Assembly (NCBI GenBank): GCA_005502805.1
Contig: SCMY01000013.1
Location: forward strand, 62,001 to 126,000
Direction of reading: 5' to 3'
Length of the DNA: 64,000 bases
Source: Rhizobiales bacterium 2SD
Lineage (GTDB): Bacteria; Pseudomonadota; Alphaproteobacteria; Rhizobiales; Beijerinckiaceae
In this document: positions 35,373-43,602 of the stretch, one piece after another
Position numbering within the stretch: position 1 is the first letter of the stretch
Layout: the number at the start of each line of letters is the position of its first letter
The notes under the pieces: generated by a model
The model's input: only the letters and a program-made list of their open reading frames with translations
The model's database searches: none
What the model was told of the DNA's origin: nothing
Made by a program: the position numbers and the translations under genes

Positions 35373-36569
35373 TCAAGCCTTCTTGATCGCAGCCACGATC
35401 TTCTGGGCGGCGTCGTCGAGATCATCGGCCGGGATGACGTTGAGGCCGGAAGTCCGGATGATCTCCTTGCCCTCCTCGACGTTCGTGCCTTCGAGGCGCA
35501 CGACCAGCGGCACTTCGAGGCCGACCGCCTTCACCGCCGCGATCACGCCGCGGGCGATGACGTCGCATTTCATGATGCCGCCGAAGATGTTGACCAGGAT
35601 GCCCTTCACCTTCGGGTCGGCAGTGATGATCTTGAAGGCCGCGGTGACCTTCTCCTCCGAGGCGCCGCCGCCGACGTCGAGGAAGTTCGCGGGGCTCTCG
35701 CCGTAGAGCTGGATGATGTCGAGCGTCGCCATGGCAAGGCCGGCGCCGTTGACCATGCAGCCGATCGTGCCGTCGAGCGCGATATAGGCGAGGTCATACT
35801 TCGACGCTTCGATCTCCTTGGCGTCTTCTTCCGTCTCGTCACGCAGCGCCATCAGCTCGGGATGGCGGTAGAGCGAGTTCGAGTCGAACGAGACCTTGGC
35901 GTCCAAGCACTTGACCTGGCCCTGCGTCGTCACGATCAGCGGGTTGATCTCGAGCATCGCCATGTCCTTGCCGACGAAGGCGGCATAGATCTGGCCGAGC
36001 ACGCTCGCCGCCTGCTTGGCCTGGTCGCCGGAAAGGCCGAGGGCCTTGGCGACGGTACGGCCATGATGCGGCATGATGCCGGTCGCCGGATCGACCGAGA
36101 AGGTCAGGATCTTCTCGGGCGTGTCATGGGCCACCTTCTCGATGTCCATGCCGCCCTCGGTCGAGACCACGAAGGCGACGCGCGAGGTCTCGCGGTCGAC
36201 CAGCGCCGAGAGGTAGAACTCCTTGGCGATGTCCGAGCCGTCCTCGATGTAGAGGCGGTTGACCTGCTTGCCGGCCGGGCCGGTCTGCAGCGTCACCAGC
36301 GTGTTGCCGAGCATCTCCTTGGCATGGGCCTCGACCTCTTCGATCGACTTGGCGAGGCGCACGCCACCCTTGGCGTCGGCCGGCAGTTCCTTGAACTTGC
36401 CCTTGCCGCGCCCGCCGGCATGGATCTGGCTCTTCACCACATAGAGCGGTCCGGGCAGCTTCTTCGCGGCCTCGACGGCCTCCGCCACCGATAGCGCCGG
36501 GAAGCCGGCGGAGACGGGCGCGCCGTACTCCTTGAGAACCGCCTTGCCCTGATATTCGTGGATGTTCAT
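35373..36569 (-). CDS. sucC: Succinyl-CoA ligase subunit beta
   Basis: This 398-residue subunit has an ATP-grasp domain with MNIHEYQGKAVLKEYGAP, VKSQIHAGGRGKGKFKEL and LEINPLIVT, and the C-terminal GGIMKCDVIARGV. It follows mdh, from which it is separated by a perfect 33-bp palindrome at 36602-36634. Confidence 0.98.
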   Translation of the reverse strand: MNIHEYQGKAVLKEYGAPVSAGFPALSVAEAVEAAKKLPGPLYVVKSQIHAGGRGKGKFKELPADAKGGVRLAKSIEEVEAHAKEMLGNTLVTLQTGPAGKQVNRLYIEDGSDIAKEFYLSALVDRETSRVAFVVSTEGGMDIEKVAHDTPEKILTFSVDPATGIMPHHGRTVAKALGLSGDQAKQAASVLGQIYAAFVGKDMAMLEINPLIVTTQGQVKCLDAKVSFDSNSLYRHPELMALRDETEEDAKEIEASKYDLAYIALDGTIGCMVNGAGLAMATLDIIQLYGESPANFLDVGGGASEEKVTAAFKIITADPKVKGILVNIFGGIMKCDVIARGVIAAVKAVGLEVPLVVRLEGTNVEEGKEIIRTSGLNVIPADDLDDAAQKIVAAIKKA

Positions 36570-36601
36570 GCCTGATGTCCTGTGCCGGTAAAGGGAGAGG
36601 C

Positions 36602-36634
36602 GATGGCGTGATGGCCGCCGGCCATCACGCCATC
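36602..36634. repeat. Perfect 33-bp palindrome between mdh and sucC
   Basis: The left arm (36602-36617, beginning GATGGCGTGATGGCCG) is the exact reverse complement of the right arm (36619-36634) around a single C. There is no T-run on either strand. It sits 8 bp after the mdh stop (36643) and 32 bp before the sucC start, so it may be an RNA stem that ends or stabilises part of the mdh transcript. Confidence 0.85.
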
Positions 36635-36642
36635 CGTCTGTC

Positions 36643-37605
36643 TCACGCCAATGACGCGTCGATGCTCTTGCAGGCGTCGATCAGGCTCTGGACCGAGGCG
36701 ACCGACTTGGCCAGCATCTCCTTCTCGGCGCCGTTGAGGCGGATCTTGACGACCCGCTCGACGCCCTTGGCGCCGATCACCACCGGCACGCCGACGAACA
36801 TGTCCTTGACGCCGTACTGGCCCTTGAGCGCGGCCGCCGCCGGCAGGACGCGCTTCTGGTCCTTGAGGTAGCTCTCGGCCATGGCGATCGCCGAGGCGGC
36901 CGGGGCGTAGAAGGCCGAGCCGGTCTTGAGCAGGTTGACGATCTCGCCGCCGCCCTTGCGGGTGCGCTCGACGATGGCGTCGAGACGCTCCTGCGTCGTC
37001 CACTTCATCTTGACGAGGTCGGGCAACGGGATGCCGGCGACGCCCGAGTAACGAACCAGCGGCACCATGTCGTCGCCATGGCCGCCGAGCACGAAGGCCG
37101 AGACGTCCTTGACCGAGACCTTGAACTCGTCGGCGAGGAAGTGGCGGAAGCGGGCGGAGTCGAGCACGCCGGCCATGCCGCAGATCATGTTGGGCTTCAG
37201 GCCCGAGAACTTCTGCAGCGCCCAGACCATCGCATCGAGCGGGTTGGTGATGCAGATCACGAAGGCCTTGGGAGCATACTGCTTGATGCCCTCGCCGACG
37301 GACTTCATCACCTTGAGGTTGATGCCGATCAGGTCGTCGCGGCTCATGCCGGGCTTACGCGGCACGCCGGCGGTGACGATGATCACGTCCGCGCCCTTGA
37401 TGTCCTCATAGGACTGGGTGCCCTTGTAGGCGGCGTCGAAGCCGTCGACCGGGGCGGACTCGGCGATATCCAGGCCTTTGCCCTGGGGAATGCCCTCGGC
37501 GATATCGAACAGGACGACGTCGCCCAATTCTTTGAGGCCCGCCAGGTGAGCGAGCGTGCCGCCGATCTGTCCGGCGCCGATAAGGGCGATCTTCTTGCGG
37601 GCCAT
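36643..37605 (-). CDS. mdh: Malate dehydrogenase
   Basis: This 320-residue lactate/malate dehydrogenase-type enzyme oxidises malate to oxaloacetate with NAD. It has GAGQIGGTLAHL at the N-terminus, VTAGVPRKPGMSRDDLI with the substrate arginines, NPLDAMVW, and the catalytic histidine in LGGHGDDMVPL. The start ATG at 37605 follows AAGGA; the longer frame is rejected. It heads the minus-strand TCA-cycle run. Confidence 0.97.
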   Translation of the reverse strand: MARKKIALIGAGQIGGTLAHLAGLKELGDVVLFDIAEGIPQGKGLDIAESAPVDGFDAAYKGTQSYEDIKGADVIIVTAGVPRKPGMSRDDLIGINLKVMKSVGEGIKQYAPKAFVICITNPLDAMVWALQKFSGLKPNMICGMAGVLDSARFRHFLADEFKVSVKDVSAFVLGGHGDDMVPLVRYSGVAGIPLPDLVKMKWTTQERLDAIVERTRKGGGEIVNLLKTGSAFYAPAASAIAMAESYLKDQKRVLPAAAALKGQYGVKDMFVGVPVVIGAKGVERVVKIRLNGAEKEMLAKSVASVQSLIDACKSIDASLA

Positions 37606-37785
37606 TGCCGAATCCTTGTTGTTGGATGCGAAAGCAGGTGAAGCCGAAAAGCCGTGGGTTCTTTGACCCAAGCCGCTCTCGGGCTCAACCCTGTCGAAAA
37701 TTGGACATTGGAACGTCGCCAAGCGGCGCCTGCGGCCCTCCGATCACGGAATGTTCAGCAAAACCAATCCGTTAGAAGCTAACCG

Positions 37786-37821
37786 ACGAAAACGTGCCGT
37801 CAACCTGCCACGAAAACGTGC
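37786..37821. promoter_or_regulatory. Tandem 12-bp direct repeats in mdh promoter region
   Basis: ACGAAAACGTGC occurs at 37786-37797 and again at 37810-37821, a 24-bp period (slightly over two helical turns), with a TTGAC -35-like sequence on the minus strand between them. It lies about 180-215 bp upstream of mdh and looks like a pair of activator or repressor sites. Confidence 0.45.
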
Positions 37822-37850
37822 AGTTACATTTTACAAATTTTGTTATTTTT

Positions 37851-38453
37851 TCAGATCACGCCGGTCGCGAGCGTTCGCAACGCCACCCTGATCAGGGTGG
37901 CGAGCCTGGTGTCGACCGATTCCTGCGGGACATCCGCCTCCAGCTCCAGCGAGGCAGGATGGATGAAACGGTGGGTCGCATCGATCACGAAGGCGATGGC
38001 CCGGTCGCGGTCGCGAGGCTCGAACGCTCCCGTAGCGATACCGTCGTCGATCACCCGTTCGAACAGGGCCCGGACGCGCGTGCGATTGCGCCGGCTGATG
38101 GCATGACGCTTGGCCACCGCCTGCGAGAGCGCCGCGAACAGATGCGGCTCCTCATGCAGCAGATCGCGATTGGCCTTGGCCAGCGCCAGGATCAGGCGTT
38201 CGAGCTTGTCCTCGGCCGGGTCCGGCCCGTCGGCGATGTCGGCAAGCTTGCGTTCGGCCGATTTCAGCCAGACATCGACCACCGCATCGATCAGCGCCGT
38301 GCGCGAGGGGAAGTAGCGGTAGACATTGGCATGGGTCATGCCGGCCTCTTCCGCCACCGCGACCACAGTGAAGCGGCGCAGGCCGTGCTGGCGCAGATGT
38401 TCGCCGGCGACCGAGAGAATGCGCATCTCGCTCGGTTCGCGCGGCGTGCTCAC
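37851..38453 (-). CDS. TetR family transcriptional regulator
   Basis: This 200-residue regulator has the N-terminal helix-turn-helix LRRFTVVAVAEEAGMTHANVYRYFPSR (about residues 25-51), then a helical effector domain. It starts with GTG 2 bp after the zapE stop, so the two genes are cotranscribed. The ligand and target genes are unknown. An AT-rich stretch of about 30 bp lies just beyond its end. Confidence 0.86.
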   Translation of the reverse strand: MSTPREPSEMRILSVAGEHLRQHGLRRFTVVAVAEEAGMTHANVYRYFPSRTALIDAVVDVWLKSAERKLADIADGPDPAEDKLERLILALAKANRDLLHEEPHLFAALSQAVAKRHAISRRNRTRVRALFERVIDDGIATGAFEPRDRDRAIAFVIDATHRFIHPASLELEADVPQESVDTRLATLIRVALRTLATGVI

Positions 38454-38455
38454 GC

Positions 38456-39634
38456 TCAGGTCTCCACCAGCCCGGTCGCGTCGCCGCTCGCGGCCGAGTC
38501 AGCCCGGCCATGCGGCAAAGCGAGATATTCTTCCGAGCGCATCTCGATCAGGCGCGACACCGTCCGGTCGAACTCGAAGGCCTCGCGGCCGTTCTGCGCG
38601 ACATAGAGCCCGGTCGGCTCCGCCGCCGCCGAGGCGACGAGCTTCACATGGCTCTCATAGAGCGTGTCGATCAGGATGATGAAGCGCTTGGCCTCGTTGC
38701 GGCGCTCGATGTCCATGATCGGGATGTCGTCGAGGACCAGCGTGTGGAAGTGCTGGGCCAGCGCGAGATAGTCCGACGCGCCATAGGCCTGGGCGCACAG
38801 GTCCTTGAAGCTCGCCCGCGCCACGCCGCCCGCCGCCTGCGGCAGCTTCAGCTCATGGCCCTTGATCGCAATCGTCGTGGGCGCGCCCTGCGCCACGCCG
38901 GTGAGCTGGCTGAAGGCCTTGTCGAGCGCGGCCTTGGCCCTGTCATCGGCGGGCACGTGATAGGTCGGCGCGCCGCCGAGCTTCTCCAGCCGGAAATCGG
39001 TGCGCGCCTCCAGCTTGATCACGTCGACCTTGCTGGCAAGCAACTCGATGAAAGGCAGGAAGAGCGCCCGGTTGAGCCCGCCCTCATAGAGACGCGACGG
39101 CTCGACATTGGAGGTCGCGACGACAGTCACGCCGTCGGCGAAGAGCTTGGTGAACAGCCGCCCGAGGATCATCGCGTCGGCGATGTCGGTGACGGTGAAC
39201 TCGTCGAAGCAGAGCAGGCTGGCCTCTTCGGCCAGCTCCGCCGCCACCGGCCCGATCGGGTCCGGCTCCTTGACCGTTCCGGCCTTCAGCGCCTGGCGAT
39301 AGACGTGGATACGCTCGTGGACATCGGCCATGAAGGCGTGGAAATGCACTCGGCGTCGTCGCTCGATCGGGACCGTCTCGTAGAACAGATCCATCAGCAT
39401 GGTCTTGCCCCGGCCGACCGAACCCCAGATGTAGAGTCCCTTCACCGCATCGACCGCGGGCTGCTTGCGCCCGAACAGCCAGCCGAGCGCGCTGCTCTTC
39501 TTCGCCAGCTTGCGGCTGGCGAGCGTTTCGGACAGCGCCTGCAATCGCCTGACGACGGCGACCTGCGCCGGATCGCGCTCGATCGCGCCCGAGGCGACCA
39601 GGGCGTCATAGCGTTCGGGGAGCGTAGCGGACAT
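38456..39634 (-). CDS. zapE: Cell division protein ZapE (AFG1-like ATPase)
   Basis: This 392-residue P-loop ATPase has Walker A GSVGRGKT at residues 71-78 and Walker B LLCFDEFTVTDIADAMIL. ATSNVEPSRLYEGGLNR is the sensor region. In Escherichia coli ZapE destabilises the FtsZ ring. The ATG at 39634 opens MSATLPERYDALVASG, the family N-terminus. The zapE-mdh-sucCDAB neighbourhood is, as I recall, common in Alphaproteobacteria. Confidence 0.93.
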   Translation of the reverse strand: MSATLPERYDALVASGAIERDPAQVAVVRRLQALSETLASRKLAKKSSALGWLFGRKQPAVDAVKGLYIWGSVGRGKTMLMDLFYETVPIERRRRVHFHAFMADVHERIHVYRQALKAGTVKEPDPIGPVAAELAEEASLLCFDEFTVTDIADAMILGRLFTKLFADGVTVVATSNVEPSRLYEGGLNRALFLPFIELLASKVDVIKLEARTDFRLEKLGGAPTYHVPADDRAKAALDKAFSQLTGVAQGAPTTIAIKGHELKLPQAAGGVARASFKDLCAQAYGASDYLALAQHFHTLVLDDIPIMDIERRNEAKRFIILIDTLYESHVKLVASAAAEPTGLYVAQNGREAFEFDRTVSRLIEMRSEEYLALPHGRADSAASGDATGLVET

Positions 39635-39714
39635 GGCCTCGAGGCGGGAAAAGATGTCGCTTTCCGGGTTACGGCAGGGCGGCCCGGCCTGCAACCCTCG
39701 GCAAGGCCGGCGGG

Positions 39715-40578
39715 CTATGCGGCCTGCCGCGGGCGCTGCCAGCCGGCGCGCAGATGGCGTGCGAGCTCGCGCGCCGCCTCGGAAGGCTGCGAACGCGAGA
39801 GATGCAGCGTGATCGCAAAGGGTGGCAGCTCGGGCAGGCTCTCCTCGACTCCCAGGATGTCGAGATCGGCCGGAACCGTGCAGGCGAGCCAGGCGGTGAC
39901 GGCGAGATCCGTCCTGACCGTCGCGGTGGTCACGTCGATATTGCCGTTGTCGAACACGCTGCGCCATGCGCGCCCTTGGGTGTCGAGAGCTGCCGTCACC
40001 GCTGGCCGGAAGGCGCAGCTGTCGGCGATCAGCGAGAGCGGCAGCGGCTGCTTCAGATGCGCGTTGCCAGCCCTGGCCCCGACCCAGACCAACCGCTCGA
40101 CGCCGAGGCACTCGCCCCCCGCCGTCGCAACAGGCTCCTCGACGAGAGCGATGTCGACCTCGCCCTTGCCTAGCGCCTCCAGCAATTGCGGTGACGTGGC
40201 ACAGACCAGCGAGATCTCGACCAGCGGGCTGGCTTCGGCAAAGCCCTTGAGAATCGGCGCGAGAAAGGGACCGGCCAGATCATAGGGCACGCCGAGCCGC
40301 ACCGGGCCGGCGCAGCCAGTCGTCATCTCCGCCCAGATCTCGTCGTTGAGGCCGATCAGCCGCCGCGCCTTTGGGAGCAGGCGATCGCCAGCCGCGGTCA
40401 GCTTCAGCCCGCGCCGATCGCGTAGGAACAGCGCCTGTCCGAGCCGCCGCTCCAGCCGCATGATCTGCTGGCTGACGGCGCTCTGCGTCAGGTGCAGCGC
40501 ATTGCCGGCGACGGTCATACTGCCATGATCGGCGACGGCGACGAACGCCCGGATCAGTTCGAGGTCGAGATTACGCAT
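39715..40578 (-). CDS. LysR family transcriptional regulator
   Basis: This 287-residue regulator starts at MRNLDLELIRAFVAV with the helix-turn-helix GSMTVAGNALHLTQSAVSQQIMRLE and a periplasmic-binding-like effector domain beginning around residue 90. A 29-bp palindrome lies directly upstream of the chosen ATG and overlaps two alternative starts, which supports the shorter start. It is divergent from the LysE-type exporter gene, its probable target. Confidence 0.9.
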   Translation of the reverse strand: MRNLDLELIRAFVAVADHGSMTVAGNALHLTQSAVSQQIMRLERRLGQALFLRDRRGLKLTAAGDRLLPKARRLIGLNDEIWAEMTTGCAGPVRLGVPYDLAGPFLAPILKGFAEASPLVEISLVCATSPQLLEALGKGEVDIALVEEPVATAGGECLGVERLVWVGARAGNAHLKQPLPLSLIADSCAFRPAVTAALDTQGRAWRSVFDNGNIDVTTATVRTDLAVTAWLACTVPADLDILGVEESLPELPPFAITLHLSRSQPSEAARELARHLRAGWQRPRQAA

Positions 40579-40607
40579 GCGTGGCATTATGAATTGTAAT
40601 GCCACGC
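40579..40607. promoter_or_regulatory. 29-bp palindrome between LysR and LysE-type genes
   Basis: GCGTGGCATTA at 40579-40589 and TAATGCCACGC at 40597-40607 are perfect inverted repeats around TGAATTG. The centre contains ATTA...TAAT with the T-N11-A geometry of LysR boxes. It abuts the LysR ATG and lies 69 bp before the exporter gene, so it is a good candidate operator for the LysR protein. Confidence 0.7.
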
Positions 40608-40675
40608 CGCTTCAACATTCGTTTTCATCATCCAGCTGACACCCCTACTCCGATGGCTCCCGTCCGGAGCCAGCC

Positions 40676-41272
40676 ATGTCGCCAGACCAGACCCTGCCGC
40701 TCATCGCCTTCGCCGCCGTCGCGATGGTGACGCCGGGCGCCACCACAACGCTCGCCACCGCCTCCGGTGCCCATTTCGGTTTTCGTCGTTCCCTGCCCTT
40801 CATGATCGGCGTCGCGATCGGGCTGGTCGGGATGGCGGTCGCCGCTGCGGCCGGCCTCGCCGGGCTGTTGCTAGCCATGCCCTCGCTCGAACTGGCGATG
40901 AAGCTCGCCGGCTCGGTCTATCTGCTCTGGCTCGCCGTCAAGATCGGCCGCAGCGGCCCGCCGCATCTGAACAAGAGCATCGCACGCCCGACCAGCTTCC
41001 TCGGCGCGCTCTGGATCCAGCTGCAGAACCCAAAGGGCTGGGCGGTCACGCTCGCCGCTGCCGCCTCCTTCGGTGAGCTCACCCGCAATGCCGAAGAACT
41101 CGCCGCCTTGCTCGGTGCCGTCTTCGGAGTCCTCGGGCTCTTGTCGCTGATGCTATGGTGCGTGGCCGGACTTTTGCTGGCTCGGCTCCTGCGGCATGAT
41201 TGGCAATGGCGCATCCTCAATATCGCGCTCGCCCTGGCGCTCGCCGCCTCGATCCTCACAATGTGGCGTTAG
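40676..41272 (+). CDS. LysE/RhtB family exporter
   Basis: This 198-residue protein has about six predicted helices. The N-terminus LPLIAFAAVAMVTPGATTTLATASGAHFGFRRSLPFMIGV carries the PG motif and the conserved GxxxG-type stretch of the family, and LWIQLQNPKGWAV is the second signature. Such proteins export amino acids or homoserine lactones. CGGAG lies 8 bp before the ATG. Confidence 0.9.
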   Translation: MSPDQTLPLIAFAAVAMVTPGATTTLATASGAHFGFRRSLPFMIGVAIGLVGMAVAAAAGLAGLLLAMPSLELAMKLAGSVYLLWLAVKIGRSGPPHLNKSIARPTSFLGALWIQLQNPKGWAVTLAAAASFGELTRNAEELAALLGAVFGVLGLLSLMLWCVAGLLLARLLRHDWQWRILNIALALALAASILTMWR

Positions 41273-41366
41273 CGCGCAGTCTTTAACCATTCTCGTCAAT
41301 TTTACAGGCATTTAGCTGTAAATTGCCGCAATCGCGCCTCTTGCATTCCCAGATCGGGAGCGCATC

Positions 41367-42053
41367 TTGGCATCCGAGTTAGGGAAGACACGCCTCCTTT
41401 GGGCAGCGCCATCCGCGCTTTCACAGGAGCTGCAATTGAATCGTTCGATCAAGCCTGGCGCGAAGGCCAGGCACGGCGAGGTCAGGCGTCTCTGGCCTGC
41501 CGAGCGCGACCTCTTCACCGCCCATCTCTTGCGTCTCGATGCCGCCACGCGGCGCGAACGTTTCGGGACGGCGGTCACCGATGATTTCCTGCGTGCTTAC
41601 GCCGAGACCACCTTCGGCGTCGGCGGGCTGGTCTATGCCTATGTCGAGGCCGGCGAGGTCCGCGGCGCTGCGGAATTGCGCGGGCTGGAGGAGATCGTCA
41701 TCCAGACCGGCGAAGCCGCCTTCAGCGTCGAGCGCGACTGGCGCCGGCGCGGCATCGGCGAGGCGCTGTTCGGCCGCCTGATCACGGCGGCACGCAACCG
41801 CAACATCCGGACGCTCTACATGACCTGCCTGCCCGAGAACGCCGCGATGCGGAACCTCGCGCGTAAGTTCGAGGCCGAGATGGTCGGCGGCTTCAGTGAT
41901 GTCGAGGGCCGCATCGCCACCGGCGCGCCGACGCCGTTCACGCTGCTCGACGAAGCGATGGACAACGCCCGCAGCTTCGCGACCCTGTCGCTCTCGCTAC
42001 AGCGAAAATTCTGGCCGCAGGCTCTGTTCGGCCGGAGCGCCTCGCGGCACTGA
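41367..42053 (+). CDS. GNAT family N-acetyltransferase
   Basis: This 228-residue protein has a GNAT domain from about residue 40 to 150 (GEVRRLWPAERDLFTAHLLRLD, then ERDWRRRGIGEALFGRLITAARN with the CoA-binding RRGIGEAL). It starts with TTG after GGGAG. A C-terminal extension of about 60 residues (PTPFTLLDEAMDNARSF) is not obviously part of the fold. The substrate is unknown. Confidence 0.83.
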   Translation: MASELGKTRLLWAAPSALSQELQLNRSIKPGAKARHGEVRRLWPAERDLFTAHLLRLDAATRRERFGTAVTDDFLRAYAETTFGVGGLVYAYVEAGEVRGAAELRGLEEIVIQTGEAAFSVERDWRRRGIGEALFGRLITAARNRNIRTLYMTCLPENAAMRNLARKFEAEMVGGFSDVEGRIATGAPTPFTLLDEAMDNARSFATLSLSLQRKFWPQALFGRSASRH

Positions 42054-42076
42054 CACTCGTCCGAGGCGACCTCTCC

Positions 42077-42172
42077 GTCATGGTCGGGCTTGTCCCGACC
42101 ATCCACGTCTTTGCTTCACTGGTCATAGGCGATGTTCAAGACGTGGATGCTCGCCACAAGGGCGAGCATGAC
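42077..42172. repeat. Intergenic palindromic element, copy E (long form, inverted)
   Basis: This copy is in the opposite orientation to copies B and C: hairpin ATGGTCGGG first, then CCACGTCTT/AAGACGTGG, then ATGCTCGCC/GGCGAGCAT, bounded by GTCATG and CATGAC. It lies between convergent genes. Confidence 0.87.
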
Positions 42173-42209
42173 CGGTGGAGCCACGTCTGAAACGATAGGG
42201 CCCCCGCCC

Positions 42210-42929
42210 TCAGCGATTCATCGAGAGCCCGGCGCCCGACTTCGTGATCGCCCCGTTCATGGTGCCGGCACTGCCGACGCGCAGGCGTGCCACGACCGAA
42301 CCGCCACGCTGATAGAGATAGACCTCGCCGTCGCGATAGTCCCAGGCATTGACCTGCTGCAGGTCGCGGTTGCTGCAGCCCGTGGCGTTGGCACGGTAAA
42401 GGTCGAGTGAGGGCGAGCTCGACAACTGCACCCGGCAGGAACCGCCGGTCGCCTCCTGCGCCGTCCAGTTGCCGATCACGCCATCACGCGAGGAAACCGA
42501 ACCGCTGCGGGTCGAGCCGCTCCCGGAACTTGAGCCGGGGTTGGCGTTGGCGACCTGATTGCTCGGCGGCGCCGGCTCGACAGGACGCTGTTGAACCGGC
42601 GGCTGCTGTCCCGCCGCCTGCGGGTCGAAGAACGGATCGTTCTGGGGTGGCATGCCCGGCGCAGGACCGCCTTGCGGATAGCCGCCGGCTTGCGGGGGCG
42701 GCGCGCTCGGATAACCACCCGGTGGCGGCAATGGCTCGGACTGGATCGGCGCGGACTGGATCGGCGGCGCCGACTGGACCGGCTCACTATAGACCGGCGC
42801 GCGGGCAACGGCCTGCCCCGAACCCGAGCCACCGAAGCGCTGCGATCCCGCGCAAGCGGTCAGCAGCACGAGAGGCAGCAGGCTCGCGGCCCGCAGCAAC
42901 GCAGAAGTCCTCAAGCTCATCCCCGTCAT
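42210..42929 (-). CDS. Outer membrane lipoprotein with Omp19-like inhibitor domain
   Basis: This 239-residue lipoprotein has a lipobox LLTACAG after a hydrophobic signal (cysteine about residue 26), a long Pro/Gln/Gly-rich region (about 30-145, with APIQSEPLPPPGGYPSAPP) and a C-terminal AprI/Inh-type domain (GNWTAQEATGGSCRVQL, ANATGCSNRDL, AWDYRDGEVYLYQRGG). Brucella Omp19 has the same order of features and inhibits host proteases. The ATG at 42929 is used; an ATG 9 bp downstream is possible. Confidence 0.8.
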   Translation of the reverse strand: MTGMSLRTSALLRAASLLPLVLLTACAGSQRFGGSGSGQAVARAPVYSEPVQSAPPIQSAPIQSEPLPPPGGYPSAPPPQAGGYPQGGPAPGMPPQNDPFFDPQAAGQQPPVQQRPVEPAPPSNQVANANPGSSSGSGSTRSGSVSSRDGVIGNWTAQEATGGSCRVQLSSSPSLDLYRANATGCSNRDLQQVNAWDYRDGEVYLYQRGGSVVARLRVGSAGTMNGAITKSGAGLSMNR

Positions 42930-43085
42930 CTCGATAGCTCGGCCACCTTGAGCATTGTGAAACCTGTCGCCTGAACGTGGCATGAGCGCGTTCAACGGTG
43001 CAAAGGGGTACCGGTCAAGTCTCAACATGGTTTTGCAGCGGCCGGACGACATGGCAGAACGGTGCCCCGCCATCCGGACCATCAG

Positions 43086-43514
43086 ATGAAGCCGCTCAAC
43101 CCCTCTTCGATTCGCGCTCCTTTTGCCCGTTACAGCCACGGCGCCGAGCTGCCTACCGGCCAGCGGCTGGTCTTCTGCTCCGGCCAGCTCGGCATCGCTG
43201 CCGACGGTACGGTCCCCGAGACAGCCAAGGAACAGGCCGATCTCTGCTTCGCCAACATCGCTGCGATTCTCGGCGAAGCCGGGATGACGCTGACCAACAT
43301 CGTCCGCGTCAACGCCTACGTCACGGACCGCGCCCATATGCAAGGCTATATGGAGTCGCGCGACGCCCACGTCGGCACGCCGCCGCCAGCCTCGACGCTG
43401 ATGATCGTCTCCGGCTTCACGCTGCCGGCATTCAAGGTCGAGATCGAGGTGGTGGCAGCCGCGCCCGAAAAGCGGCGCAAGCCGGCGCGCACGGCTACAG
43501 CACCGAAATTCTGA
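43086..43514 (+). CDS. RidA family protein (Rid/YjgF/UK114)
   Basis: This 142-residue protein contains a Rid domain with FCSGQLGIAADG, FANIAAILGEAGMTLTNIVRVNAYVTDR and a C-terminal FKVEIEVVAAAP. RidA hydrolyses reactive enamine or imine intermediates. The basic tail KRRKPARTATAPKF is unusual. The ATG at 43086 (MKPLNPSSI) is preferred to an upstream GTG. It converges with opgG. Confidence 0.88.
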   Translation: MKPLNPSSIRAPFARYSHGAELPTGQRLVFCSGQLGIAADGTVPETAKEQADLCFANIAAILGEAGMTLTNIVRVNAYVTDRAHMQGYMESRDAHVGTPPPASTLMIVSGFTLPAFKVEIEVVAAAPEKRRKPARTATAPKF

Positions 43515-43525
43515 CCCGCCCCTCC

Positions 43526-43572
43526 GGGTCGTCCCGGATAAGCGGCGGAGCCGCGCTGATCCGGAACGACCC
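43526..43572. repeat. Palindromic element between ridA and opgG
   Basis: Outer arms GGGTCGT/ACGACCC, then CCGGAT/ATCCGG, then AGCG...CGCT around GCGGAGCCG, form a long imperfect hairpin. It lies between convergent genes and may terminate both. It differs in sequence from the GTCATG family. Confidence 0.75.
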
Positions 43573-43602
43573 GCGAGGTTGAAGCGCGCCCTCTCGCGAA
43601 GA

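Noticed and set aside
34611..36494. Plus-strand open frame of 627 codons antisense to sucD and sucC
   Set aside because: Antisense shadow of two conserved genes with no domain pattern.
37820..37850. AT-rich stretch as a terminator of the TetR gene
   Set aside because: No stem precedes a T-run on the minus strand; it is only an AT-rich patch upstream of mdh.
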